Source: Mycobacterium sp. OAS707 (GTDB lineage: Bacteria; Actinomycetota; Actinomycetes; Mycobacteriales; Mycobacteriaceae). From it: 64,000 nt of DNA. This document shows, in pieces, positions 1 to 7,991 of this stretch. The position numbers and the translations under genes were made by a program. Every line of letters begins with the position of its first letter. Position 1 is the first letter of the stretch. The notes under the pieces were generated by a model. It searched no databases. It saw only the letters and a program-made list of their open reading frames with translations, and was not told where the DNA came from. The DNA lies in the NCBI RefSeq assembly GCF_014873705.1, contig NZ_JADBDS010000004.1, positions 310,001 through 374,000 of the forward strand. The letters run 5' to 3'.

Positions 1-499
1 AACGCAACCAGGAAGGCTGCCAACGCGCCAACTCCCGGCCCGACGTTTCCTGCTCGATCGCAAGCGAATCCGCCAGCAGAATGGCGCGCAGCCGCGGCAC
101 TTGTCCGGCCTCGACCGCGTCGAGTGCGAACGCCGCGTCGCGCGTGGCTTCCTGGCCTGTGCCGAGCCGCAACACAGTCAGCCCGAGCAGTCGGTGCAAC
201 AGCCGAGCGTCGGTCGAAACAGAGCGAATCCTGTTGCGCGGCACCGAAAGAACCTTGCGCTGAAGCACGCCTTTACGCAGCCGCACTTCTTCGGCGTCGA
301 TCCGGTACGCGGTGGTGAACCACCGCGCCACGCCATAGCCGACGACGAGCGCGAGGCCGAACAGCGTCCACAGCGGATTGCCCGTCGCCGATCCGAGCAC
401 TACTGAGCCGATCAGCAGCGGTATCTGGCGCAGCACCTCGTGGACGGGATGCACCAACAGCATGCGTGGGCTGAGTCGTTGCCACACCTCACCGGTCAC
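1..499 (-). CDS. PH domain-containing membrane protein, YdbT-like (partial)
   Basis: The gene runs off the left edge, so only about the first 166 residues are visible. The GTG start at 499 overlaps the TGA of the upstream PH-domain gene (GTGA, 4 nt), which implies translational coupling. Near the N-terminus is a hydrophobic helical hairpin (GSVVLGSATGNP through ALVVGYGVARWF). It is followed by a bacterial PH-like (DUF304) stretch containing YRIDAEEVRLRKGVLQRK and VPRNRIRSVSTDARLLHRL. Members of this family usually have two or three such repeats in about 480-500 residues, so most of the protein lies outside the window. Its role is not established; an envelope function is inferred from the membrane segments. 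Confidence 0.75.
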   Translation of the reverse strand, partial: MTGEVWQRLSPRMLLVHPVHEVLRQIPLLIGSVVLGSATGNPLWTLFGLALVVGYGVARWFTTAYRIDAEEVRLRKGVLQRKVLSVPRNRIRSVSTDARLLHRLLGLTVLRLGTGQEATRDAAFALDAVEAGQVPRLRAILLADSLAIEQETSGRELARWQPSWLR

Positions 500-978
500 G
501 TCGCGTCCTCCGCGCCGAGGGCCGCGATATCGGTCAGCTGTGCGACAACCCGTTCTGCCACATCGAAATCCAGCGCCACGATGCGCACCGCACCCGCCGA
601 CGACGCCGTCGTCACCGTCACATTGGCCAGCCCGAACAGCTGGTCCAGCGGGCCACGTTCGGTGTCGACGGTCTGCACCCGCGAGATCGGCGCGATCCGG
701 TGCTCCTGCACCAGCCAGCCTGTCCGCGTATACACCGCCTTGGGGTCGATGTCCCAGCGGTGCACGCGGTATCGCCACACCGGGACCACCCCTACGAACA
801 ACACGATGCCCAACGCCGTGGCCATGGCCGCAGTCGCGTGTAACCACGGCAACCGGGGGCTGACGACGAACCAGACCAGCTGGCCCACCGCCAGCATCAG
901 CCACGGGATCGCCGCGCCGATCGCCCAGACCAGCGGGGCCTTGCGACTCGGCCGGTTGGCCGGTTCGATCAGCTGCAT
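496..978 (-). CDS. PH domain-containing protein, YdbS-like
   Basis: A 160-residue protein starting at ATG 978 (MQLIEPANRPSR). Two membrane helices are visible, roughly residues 15-35 and 45-65, followed by one bacterial PH (DUF304) domain with the pattern YRVHRWDIDPKAVYTRTG, ISRVQTVDTERGPLDQLFGL and ALDFDVAERVVAQL. YdbS/YdbT-type proteins are usually encoded as adjacent pairs, as here, where the second partner overlaps this gene by 4 nt. The role is not established. A start further upstream is possible but would run into the divergent SDR promoter, and the sequence there does not look coding. Confidence 0.8.
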   Translation of the reverse strand: MQLIEPANRPSRKAPLVWAIGAAIPWLMLAVGQLVWFVVSPRLPWLHATAAMATALGIVLFVGVVPVWRYRVHRWDIDPKAVYTRTGWLVQEHRIAPISRVQTVDTERGPLDQLFGLANVTVTTASSAGAVRIVALDFDVAERVVAQLTDIAALGAEDAT

Positions 979-1013
979 CCCCACGACAACGAAACTAACC
1001 GTTAGGCCCTGAG

Positions 1014-1019
1014 TATGTT
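1014..1019 (+). promoter_or_regulatory. -10 box of leaderless SDR/moeA transcript
   Basis: TATGTT fits the mycobacterial -10 pattern TANNNT and ends 6 nt before the ATG at 1026. Transcription would therefore start at or next to the start codon, and no Shine-Dalgarno sequence is needed. The same spacing recurs at many genes in this window. Confidence 0.5.
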
Positions 1020-1025
1020 GAGGCC

Positions 1026-1937
1026 ATGAGCAGCAAGTGGACCGCGGCCGACGTGCCGGATCAGACGGGCCGAGTCGCAATCGTGACGGGTGCGAATTCG
1101 GGCCTGGGCTTCGACACGGCGGCGGTATTGGCGGGCAAGGGTGCCCACGTCGTGCTCGCCGTGCGCAATCTCGCCAAAGGCAACGAGGCCGCAGATCGGA
1201 TCAGGTCGAAGAATCCCAACGCAGAAGTCAGCCTCCAGGAGTTGGACCTGACGTCGCTGGACAGTATTCGCAACGCCGCCGATCAGTTGCGCGCCGACTA
1301 TCCGCTCATCGACCTGCTGATCAACAACGCGGGCGTGATGTACGTGCCGACGCGCGAAACCACCAAAGACGGTTTCGAGATGCAATTCGGCACCAATCAT
1401 CTCGGCGCCTTCGCGTTGACCGGTCAGCTGCTCGACAACCTGTTGCCGGTCGAGGGGTCGCGGGTCATCGCGGTCAGTAGCGTCGGCCACCGCATCCTGG
1501 CCCGGATCCATTTCGACGACTTGCAGTTGGAACGCAGATACAACCGCGTCGAGGCCTACGGCCAGTCCAAGCTCGCGAATCTGCTGTTCACCTATGAATT
1601 GCAGCGGCGGCTCGCCGCCAAGGGGACGCCCACAATCGCCGCGGTCGCCCATCCAGGTCTGTCGGACACCGAGTTGATGCGGCATCTGCCCAGCTTCATC
1701 CCTCCCTTCCTATGGCGTTCGTTCATGCAGCCCGCAGCGATGGGTGCGTTGCCGATCCTGCGCGTGGCCACCGACCCCGACGTGCAGGGCGGCCAGTATT
1801 ACGGGCCCGACGGCATCGGCGAAACCAGAGGCCATCCGAAACTCGTTGAGTCCAGCGGTCAGTCGCATGACGAGGATCTTCAGCGGCGACTGTGGACGGT
1901 GTCCGAAGAACTCACCGGCGTGACGTTCCCCGTCTGA
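1026..1937 (+). CDS. SDR family NAD(P)-dependent oxidoreductase (Rv0439c-like)
   Basis: A 303-residue classical short-chain dehydrogenase with a Rossmann fold. The nucleotide-binding glycine motif TGANSGLG is near residue 20, INNAGV near residue 100, the active-site serine region VSSVGHR near residue 155, and the catalytic YGQSK near residue 180. The family includes retinol-dehydrogenase-like reductases, but the substrate cannot be read from sequence. Its place directly before moeA matches the order I recall for Rv0439c-Rv0438c in M. tuberculosis. Its TGA overlaps the moeA ATG (TGATG), so the two genes are probably cotranscribed and coupled. Confidence 0.88.
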   Translation: MSSKWTAADVPDQTGRVAIVTGANSGLGFDTAAVLAGKGAHVVLAVRNLAKGNEAADRIRSKNPNAEVSLQELDLTSLDSIRNAADQLRADYPLIDLLINNAGVMYVPTRETTKDGFEMQFGTNHLGAFALTGQLLDNLLPVEGSRVIAVSSVGHRILARIHFDDLQLERRYNRVEAYGQSKLANLLFTYELQRRLAAKGTPTIAAVAHPGLSDTELMRHLPSFIPPFLWRSFMQPAAMGALPILRVATDPDVQGGQYYGPDGIGETRGHPKLVESSGQSHDEDLQRRLWTVSEELTGVTFPV

Positions 1938-3130
1938 TGCGCACCGTCGATGAACACCGGCGCGTCGTCGCCGGACTGATCACCGCCAAGCCTGCGGTCA
2001 TGCTGCCGCTCACCGAGACGCTCGGCCTCGTATTGGCCGACGATGTGGTGGCGCCGCTCTCGCTGCCGGGGTTCGACAACTCGGCCATGGACGGGTACGC
2101 CGTGGTGGCCGACGACGTCGCTGCCGCGACACCCGAACAGCCCCTGCTGCTGCCCGTCGCCGAGGACATTCCGGCAGGCCGCACCGACCCGCTCACACTG
2201 AAACCCGGTACGGCACACCGCATCATGACCGGCGCGCCCCTGCCGACAGGGGCGACCGCGGTGGTGCCGGTCGAGGCGACCGACGGTGCGACCGACACGG
2301 TGGCCATCCGCACCAGCGCGAAACAAGGTCAGCATGTCCGCCGCGCCGGCGAGGACGTCACGGCGGGTACTACGGTGTTGCACGCGGGCCAGGTACTCAC
2401 GCCGGCGGCGCTGGGCCTGGCCGCTGCGCTGGGCTTGGGCGAGCTGAAAGTTGTTCCCCCGCAACGGGTCTTGGTGATGTCGACCGGCACCGAGCTGGTG
2501 GCTCCCGGCACCCCGTTGCAGCCGGGACAGATCTACGAGTCCAACGCCGTGATGCTGGCCGCTGCCGTGCGTGACGCAGGCGCGGTCGTTGTCGCCTCGC
2601 CGATGGTCGGCGACGACGTGGACGCGTTCCGCAACGCGCTCGATGCACATGTCGGTGACGCCGACCTGATCATCACGACGGGTGGTGTGAGCGCGGGCGC
2701 CTACGAGGTGGTCAAGGATTCGCTCGGCGGCGAGGTCGACTTCGTCAAGGTGGCGATGCAGCCGGGCATGCCGCAGGGTGCGGGATCGGTGAACGGCGTG
2801 CCGATCATCACGCTGCCCGGCAACCCGGTCAGCGCGCTGGTGTCGTTCGAGGTGTTCATTCGCGAACCGCTGCGCGCCGCGATGGGACTGCCGAATCCGG
2901 AGCGGCCGCGGCGAACGGCGGTACTGGCCGAGGACCTCACCTCCCCCCGCGGCAAGCGGCAGTTCCGCCGCGGAGTGCTCGACCGCGACGCTGGAACGGT
3001 CACCAGCTACGGACCGCCGGCATCACACCATCTTCGCTGGCTGGCCTCGGCCAACTGCCTGCTGGAGATCAACGAGGACGTCGCCGAGGTGGCCGCCGGG
3101 TCGACCGTGCACGTGTGGGACTTGGCCTAA
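1937..3130 (+). CDS. moeA: Molybdopterin molybdenumtransferase MoeA
   Basis: MoeA inserts molybdate into adenylylated molybdopterin in the last step of molybdenum cofactor synthesis. The 397-residue length is normal. Visible family motifs are DNSAMDGYAVVADDV near residue 50, VLVMSTGTELV near residue 180, TTGGVSAGAYEVVKD near residue 250 and LPGNPVSALVSFEVF near residue 295. The ATG at 1937 was chosen because it overlaps the upstream SDR stop; an upstream ATG at 1892 lies inside the SDR reading region. Mycobacteria carry several moeA paralogues and this one sits at the moeA2 locus. No other molybdenum-cofactor gene is present here, so the local partner is unclear. Confidence 0.93.
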   Translation: MRTVDEHRRVVAGLITAKPAVMLPLTETLGLVLADDVVAPLSLPGFDNSAMDGYAVVADDVAAATPEQPLLLPVAEDIPAGRTDPLTLKPGTAHRIMTGAPLPTGATAVVPVEATDGATDTVAIRTSAKQGQHVRRAGEDVTAGTTVLHAGQVLTPAALGLAAALGLGELKVVPPQRVLVMSTGTELVAPGTPLQPGQIYESNAVMLAAAVRDAGAVVVASPMVGDDVDAFRNALDAHVGDADLIITTGGVSAGAYEVVKDSLGGEVDFVKVAMQPGMPQGAGSVNGVPIITLPGNPVSALVSFEVFIREPLRAAMGLPNPERPRRTAVLAEDLTSPRGKRQFRRGVLDRDAGTVTSYGPPASHHLRWLASANCLLEINEDVAEVAAGSTVHVWDLA

Positions 3131-3156
3131 GCCCTCTCGGCGAAAGGGGCCGCCCG

Positions 3157-3162
3157 TAGAAT
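3157..3162 (+). promoter_or_regulatory. Probable internal promoter -10 box before psd
   Basis: TAGAAT, a good TANNNT -10 box, lies 9 nt before the psd ATG in the 41-nt gap after moeA. It would give psd, pssA and the ATPase their own near-leaderless transcript, independent of SDR-moeA. Confidence 0.45.
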
Positions 3163-3171
3163 CGCTGCACG

Positions 3172-3870
3172 ATGGCCAGACGCCCCGACCTCAAATCCGG
3201 CCCCGAGCGGCTCGCGGCGCTGGTGCGCACCACCATTCCGCCGATGCACGCTGCAGGGCTGCCCTTCGTTGGCGCCAGCCTGGCGCTCGCCGCGCTGGGA
3301 CGCAAGCGCCCATGGCTGCGCAGAGCCGGTCTCGCCTCGGCGGCCGCGAATGCAGCGTTCTTCCGGCATCCGCCGCGGGTGCCACCCACCCGGCCGGGAC
3401 TCATCGTCGCGCCCGCGGACGGGCTGATCTGTCTGATCGAGGAGGCGCTGCCGCCTGCCGAACTCGGCCTGCCCGCAACGCCGTTGCCGCGCATCAGCAT
3501 CTTCCTGTCGATCTTCGACGCCCACGTGCAGCGGGCGCCGATCAGCGGCGAGGTGGTCTCGGTCGTGCACCGGCCGGGGGCGTTCGGCTCGGCCGAACTC
3601 GAGGCCGCCAGCGAGGACAACGAACGCAACAGCGTGCTGATCCGCACGGCCGAAGGCGCCGAAGTGATCGCCGTGCAGATCGCGGGCCTGGTGGCGCGGC
3701 GCATCGTGTGTGAGGCGAAGGTCGGCGACAAGCTGACCATCGGCGACACCTACGGCCTGATCCGCTACGGGTCCCGGCTGGACACCTATCTCCCCGCAGG
3801 CTCGAACATCCTGGTGTCTACCGGGCAGCGGGCGCTGGCCGGCGAAACCGTATTGGCCGAGCTGCCGTGA
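3172..3870 (+). CDS. psd: Phosphatidylserine decarboxylase
   Basis: The enzyme decarboxylates phosphatidylserine to phosphatidylethanolamine. At 232 residues it belongs to the short PSD class. FDAHVQRAPISG near residue 115 is the conserved histidine region, and RYGSRLDTYLP near residue 200 contains the Gly-Ser where the proenzyme cleaves itself to form the pyruvoyl group. A hydrophobic patch near residues 30-60 suits membrane association. The stop overlaps the pssA GTG start (GTGA), so the enzyme that makes phosphatidylserine is encoded directly downstream and translationally coupled. Confidence 0.94.
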   Translation: MARRPDLKSGPERLAALVRTTIPPMHAAGLPFVGASLALAALGRKRPWLRRAGLASAAANAAFFRHPPRVPPTRPGLIVAPADGLICLIEEALPPAELGLPATPLPRISIFLSIFDAHVQRAPISGEVVSVVHRPGAFGSAELEAASEDNERNSVLIRTAEGAEVIAVQIAGLVARRIVCEAKVGDKLTIGDTYGLIRYGSRLDTYLPAGSNILVSTGQRALAGETVLAELP

Positions 3871-4721
3871 GACCGCGCATCAAGGCGCCCGTCGTAAGCC
3901 TGCGCATTCTGCCAAGCGCAATGACGGTGGCAGCCATCTGCCTTGGCTTGACGTCGGTGAAGATGGCGCTGGACAACCGGCCCACCGAGGCGATGGCGTT
4001 TCTGGCGGTGGCCGCGATCCTCGACGCGCTCGACGGGCGCATCGCCAGGATCCTGAAGGTCACGTCGCGGATGGGCGAGGAGATCGACTCGCTGGCCGAT
4101 GCGGTGAATTTCGGTGTGGCACCGGCGTTTATCGTCTACGGCACCCTGCTCTCACACTCGCGGGTCGGCTGGATCGTGGTGCTGGTCTACTCCGTGTGCA
4201 TCGTGTTGCGGCTGGCGCGCTTCAACGCGATGCTCGACGTCGACAAGCCTGCCTACGAGAAGGAGTACTTCGTCGGCATGCCTGCCCCGGCAGGAGCGAT
4301 CGGCGCAATCGGGCCGCTGGCCGCCAAGATGCAGTTCGGCGAGGGCTGGTGGACCTCGGAGGCGGCGGTCATCATCTGGATGATCGGCGTCTCGCTGCTG
4401 GTCGTCAGCACCCTGCCGATGCGCAAGATCCACACGTTCTCGGTGTCGCCCAACATGGTTCCGCTGCTGCTGCTCGGGGTGGCCGTCCTGGTGGCGGCGT
4501 CAATCTTCTACGGCTATCTGACAATCCTGGCGATCATCGCGGCATACGTCATCCACATCCCGTTCGCGATCCGGACTCGACGCTTCCTTGCCGAACATCC
4601 GGAGGTATGGGACGACAAACCCCGGCAGCAACGCGCGGCGCGCCGGGCGATCCGACGTGCGTCGCAGCCCCAGCGCCGCCGGTCCAATCTGCGACTTGGA
4701 CTGCGCAGGCCCGGTCGCTGA
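3867..4721 (+). CDS. pssA: CDP-diacylglycerol--serine O-phosphatidyltransferase
   Basis: This integral membrane enzyme condenses CDP-diacylglycerol with serine to give phosphatidylserine. The 284-residue protein carries the complete CDP-alcohol phosphatidyltransferase signature DG-x2-AR-x8-G-x3-D-x3-D, read here as DGRIAR then GEEIDSLAD, near residues 52-75. Several hydrophobic helices follow, and the C-terminal tail is strongly basic. GTG at 3867 overlaps the psd stop by 4 nt. The ATPase gene begins 1 nt after its stop, so psd, pssA and the ATPase form one translational unit. Confidence 0.94.
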   Translation: MRPRIKAPVVSLRILPSAMTVAAICLGLTSVKMALDNRPTEAMAFLAVAAILDALDGRIARILKVTSRMGEEIDSLADAVNFGVAPAFIVYGTLLSHSRVGWIVVLVYSVCIVLRLARFNAMLDVDKPAYEKEYFVGMPAPAGAIGAIGPLAAKMQFGEGWWTSEAAVIIWMIGVSLLVVSTLPMRKIHTFSVSPNMVPLLLLGVAVLVAASIFYGYLTILAIIAAYVIHIPFAIRTRRFLAEHPEVWDDKPRQQRAARRAIRRASQPQRRRSNLRLGLRRPGR

Positions 4722-4722
4722 C

Positions 4723-6921
4723 ATGACGCAGAGCGAAGCCGCGGAGGATCCTCCGCTGAGCCATCTGCGTCTCACCGCGCGACTGAACACGTCGGCGCTC
4801 GACGCACGCAGAGGCGTCGTTCGGTTGCACCCGGAAGCCATTGCAGCCCTTGGCATTCGCGAGTGGGATGCGGTATCCCTGACGGGTTCGCGAACCACCG
4901 CCGCGGTCGCAGGGCTGGCGCCGGGCGGGACGCCTGCCGGGACTGCACTGCTGGACGATGTGACGCTGTCCAACGCCGGACTGCGCGAGGACACCACGGT
5001 GATCGTCTCGGCGGTCACCGTCTACGGCGCACGATCGGTGACGGTGGCCGGCTCCAAACTTGCCACGCAGTCGATTTCGTCGGCGACGCTGCGTCAGGCT
5101 CTACTTGGCAAGGTGATGACTGTCGGCGACACGGTGTCACTGTTGCCGCGCGATCTCGGGCCCGACATTCCGACGTCGGCCGCCACCGCGGCGCTGGCAT
5201 CGTCGGTGGGCATCACCTGGACGTCGGAGTTGTTGACGGTCACCGGTGTCGATCCGGCTGGACCCGTTAGCGTGCAACCGAACTCGGTGGTGAGTTGGGG
5301 TGACGGGGTTGCGCCGGTTGCGCCCGCAACGGCGGGCCAGCACACGGTGTCCACCCCGAAGAAGGCGGCGACGGTCAACATCGACGACCTGAAGGGTTCG
5401 CACGCCCAGGCTTCGCGGCTCACCGAATGGCTCAAGCTTGCGCTCGACCAGCCCGAGCTGCTCGAAACTCTGGGCGCCACATCCAATCTCGGCGTGCTGG
5501 TGTCCGGGCCGGCCGGCGTCGGCAAGGCCGCCTTGGTGCGGGCGGTGTGCGCCGATCGGCGACTGGTCGAGCTCGACGGCCCCGAGGTGGGCTCGCTGCG
5601 TGCTGAAGACCGACTGCAGAGCGTGTCGTCCGCCGTGGCCACTGTGCGCGACGGTGGTGGCGTGCTGCTCATCACGGACATCGACGCGCTGCTGCCGGCT
5701 ACTGCGGAACCCGTTGCAACGCTGATCCTTACCGAACTCCGCAATGCGGTGGCCACCCGGGGCGTCGCGTTCATCGCAACAACGCAGCGGCCCGACGGAA
5801 TCGATCCGCGGTTGCGGGCGCCCGACCTGTGCGACCGTGAACTCGGCCTGAGCCTGCCCGACGGCGCGGTCCGCAAGCAGCTGCTCGAGGTGCTGTTGCG
5901 CGACGTGCCTGCCGCCGACCTCAGTCTCGACGAAATTGCCGATCGCACACCGGGTTTCGTCGTCGCTGACCTTTCAGCGCTGGTGCGGGAGGCCGCGTTG
6001 CGGGCCGCGTCGCGAGCCAGCGCAGACGGTAAGCCGCCAGTGTTGACGCAGGACGATCTCATCGGCGCGACGACCGTCATCCGACCGCTGTCACGTTCGG
6101 CGACCGAAGAGGTTTCGGTCGGATCGGTGACGCTCGACGACGTCGGCGATATGGCAGAGACCAAGCAGGCGCTGACTGAGACGGTGTTGTGGCCGCTGCA
6201 ACATCCGGACACCTTCCAGCGCCTCGGTGTTGCACCGCCGCGGGGAGTTCTGCTCTACGGCCCACCCGGCTGCGGCAAGACGTTCGTGGTGCGTGCACTG
6301 GCCAGTTCGGGGCGGCTGTCGGTACACGCGGTCAAGGGTGCCGAACTGATGGACAAGTGGGTCGGCTCGTCGGAAAAGGCGGTGCGCGAACTGTTTCAGC
6401 GTGCCCGCGATTCGGCGCCATCGCTGATTTTTCTCGACGAGATCGACGCGCTCGCGCCGCGGCGCGGGCAGAGCTTCGACTCCGGGGTCACGGACCGCGT
6501 AGTCGCAGCGCTGTTGACCGAACTCGACGGCATCGAGCCGCTGCGCGACGTGGTGGTGCTCGGCGCGACGAACCGCCCGGAACTGATCGACCCCGCGCTG
6601 CTGCGGCCGGGCCGGCTCGAGAAGCTGGTGTTCGTCGAGCCGCCCGATGCAGCTGCCCGTCGCGAAATCCTGCGCACCGCAGGCAAATCCATCCCGCTGT
6701 CCGCTGACGTCGACCTGAACGTGCTGGCCGGTGAGCTGGAGGGCTACAGCGCAGCGGACTGCGTGGCTCTGTTGCGCGAGGCGGCGCTGACAGCGATGCG
6801 GCGCTCGATCGACGCGGCCGACGTAACAGCTGCCGACGTCGCGAAGGCTCGCGAAAACGTCCGGCCGTCGCTGGACCCCGCGCAAGTGGAGTCGCTGCGG
6901 GCATTCTCGGCGGCACGCTGA
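4723..6921 (+). CDS. CDC48-like AAA+ ATPase with degenerate first ATPase domain (Rv0435c-like)
   Basis: A 732-residue protein starting at ATG 4723, directly after the pssA stop. The N-terminal ~190 residues resemble a CDC48 double-psi-barrel domain (RLTARLNTSALDARRGVVRL). The second AAA module is intact: Walker A GPPGCGKT near residues 513-520, Walker B LIFLDEIDAL, and ATNRPELIDPALLRPGR. The first module is altered: Walker A reads GPAGVGKA, with Ala replacing Ser/Thr at about residue 269, and Walker B reads LLITDID instead of ending in DE. Only the second ring is therefore likely to hydrolyse ATP well. CDC48-type proteins unfold or remodel protein complexes; the substrate here is unknown. Coupling to psd-pssA suggests a link to membrane or phospholipid enzymes. 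Confidence 0.88.
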   Translation: MTQSEAAEDPPLSHLRLTARLNTSALDARRGVVRLHPEAIAALGIREWDAVSLTGSRTTAAVAGLAPGGTPAGTALLDDVTLSNAGLREDTTVIVSAVTVYGARSVTVAGSKLATQSISSATLRQALLGKVMTVGDTVSLLPRDLGPDIPTSAATAALASSVGITWTSELLTVTGVDPAGPVSVQPNSVVSWGDGVAPVAPATAGQHTVSTPKKAATVNIDDLKGSHAQASRLTEWLKLALDQPELLETLGATSNLGVLVSGPAGVGKAALVRAVCADRRLVELDGPEVGSLRAEDRLQSVSSAVATVRDGGGVLLITDIDALLPATAEPVATLILTELRNAVATRGVAFIATTQRPDGIDPRLRAPDLCDRELGLSLPDGAVRKQLLEVLLRDVPAADLSLDEIADRTPGFVVADLSALVREAALRAASRASADGKPPVLTQDDLIGATTVIRPLSRSATEEVSVGSVTLDDVGDMAETKQALTETVLWPLQHPDTFQRLGVAPPRGVLLYGPPGCGKTFVVRALASSGRLSVHAVKGAELMDKWVGSSEKAVRELFQRARDSAPSLIFLDEIDALAPRRGQSFDSGVTDRVVAALLTELDGIEPLRDVVVLGATNRPELIDPALLRPGRLEKLVFVEPPDAAARREILRTAGKSIPLSADVDLNVLAGELEGYSAADCVALLREAALTAMRRSIDAADVTAADVAKARENVRPSLDPAQVESLRAFSAAR

Positions 6922-6968
6922 GTTGAGGCCGCCATGCCACTTACGTGTTCCATCGCCGAGTTCGACAC

Positions 6969-7012
6969 CAGGGCTGTGGTTTATGGCGTAGCGGCGAGAT
7001 TCAACAGCCCTG
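6969..7012 (+). terminator. Inverted repeat after the ATPase gene, possible terminator
   Basis: CAGGGCTGT at 6969-6977 pairs perfectly with ACAGCCCTG at 7004-7012 around a 26-nt loop. It lies 48 nt past the ATPase stop. There is no T-run, so intrinsic termination is only a guess. Confidence 0.3.
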
Positions 7013-7085
7013 CTGCAGAAATCGCGCGTAGCACCGTGGCGCGACTCCTAGGCTGAGTGAGTGGCTCGCTCAACCGGTCGAGCAC

Positions 7086-7478
7086 GTGGGTTCGACCGCA
7101 GTGCCGGGTCGGGCGTCCAAACCGATCGTCGACATCCTTGCTCCGATCACCTCGCTGATGGATGCGCAGGCGGCGGTGCCACTGCTCGAAGAGGATGGGT
7201 GGCGTCACTGGCCCTCCGATCCGAACGGGTCGTGGCGATCTTGGTTCCTACGACCGCGACCCGAGGCTCGCACCCATCACCTTTATCTCATCCAGTACGA
7301 CCATCCGCGCGTGGCAGAACTTCGTGCGTTTCGCGATGCACTGCGCGCCGACGGCTCGCTTCGCGACCGTTACGAGGCGCTGAAACGCAACTTGGCGAAC
7401 GAGTTTCGCGACGATCGCGAGGCATACACCAATGCCAAGGCTGGCTTTGTCGCGGATGTGTTACGCGTGTTCCGCTAG
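7086..7478 (+). CDS. GrpB family protein, N-terminally truncated
   Basis: The 130-residue product begins at GTG 7086 inside the hallmark GrpB/UPF0157 motif (VEHVGSTAVPG, here GSTAVPGRASKPIVDIL), then continues normally through LEEDGWRHWP and HHLYLIQYDHPRVAELRAF. Full-length family members have about 30-40 more residues before this motif. The frame stays open upstream to 7032, reading LSEWLAQPVEHV, but a TAG at 7029 precedes it and no ATG, GTG or TTG lies between 7032 and 7086. The gene has therefore lost its N-terminus or relies on a non-standard start, and it may be a pseudogene. The family is related to nucleotidyltransferases; its biological role is poorly known. It overlaps the convergent SRPBCC gene by 18 nt. 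Confidence 0.6.
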   Translation: MGSTAVPGRASKPIVDILAPITSLMDAQAAVPLLEEDGWRHWPSDPNGSWRSWFLRPRPEARTHHLYLIQYDHPRVAELRAFRDALRADGSLRDRYEALKRNLANEFRDDREAYTNAKAGFVADVLRVFR

Positions 7479-7904
7479 CGCGGCGAGGCGCTCGATCGAT
7501 GCCAGCAGTTTGTCTGCGGTGGTGTCACGCGCGCGCGGCAGTCGCTTCTCGTCGGTCAGCGCCGACCAGTCGTAGGTGTGGGTGACCCGCGTGCGTGAGT
7601 CGTCGACGGGTTCGAGCTCCCATCGCCACAAGTGACCCGGCGGCAGCTTGCCCGGTTCCGAGGGCCGCCATGCGATGAGCCTGCCCTCCTCGAATTCGAC
7701 GACGTGATTCGTCCGATCGCTGCCCATCGTCAGCGTCATCGTGAACACGTCGCCCACTGTCCGCACACGTTGACCGACGGGTGCTTCGGCGAGGTTGTCA
7801 TTGCCATCCCATCGCGGCTGCTGCGATGGATCGGCGATCAGTTCGAAGATCTTGTCCGCTGGGGCCGCGATCACCCGGCTCGCGCTGACGACCTTGGTAG
7901 TCAC
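7461..7904 (-). CDS. SRPBCC (START/polyketide cyclase-like) family protein
   Basis: About 147 residues from GTG 7904. The N-terminal pattern VVSASRVIAAPADKIFELIADPSQQPRWDG and the later HLWRWELEPVDDSRTRVTHTYDWS are typical of SRPBCC helix-grip proteins that enclose hydrophobic ligands. The ligand is not predictable. ATGs further upstream (7922 and 7955) lie within the promoter region shared with the divergent DUF1707 gene, so GTG 7904 is preferred. The 3' end overlaps the GrpB-like gene on the other strand. Confidence 0.82.
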   Translation of the reverse strand: MTTKVVSASRVIAAPADKIFELIADPSQQPRWDGNDNLAEAPVGQRVRTVGDVFTMTLTMGSDRTNHVVEFEEGRLIAWRPSEPGKLPPGHLWRWELEPVDDSRTRVTHTYDWSALTDEKRLPRARDTTADKLLASIERLAALAEHA

Positions 7905-7920
7905 GATCCGATTCAACAAC

Positions 7921-7980
7921 ATCTTGACAGTGACTAGTTGCAAGCGCATAGTCAAACCCAGAACTTGTCACTGCCAAGAT
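7921..7980. promoter_or_regulatory. Divergent promoter with 14-bp inverted repeat
   Basis: ATCTTGACAGTGAC at 7921-7934 is mirrored by GTCACTGCCAAGAT at 7967-7980, with one mismatch. On the plus strand the left arm contains TTGACA (7924-7929), 17 nt before CATAGT (7947-7952), a good -35/-10 pair for the DUF1707 gene. The right arm supplies TTGGCA as a -35 for the minus-strand SRPBCC gene. The symmetry may be two facing promoters, an operator, or both. Confidence 0.5.
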
Positions 7981-7991
7981 CGGAGGTCCCC

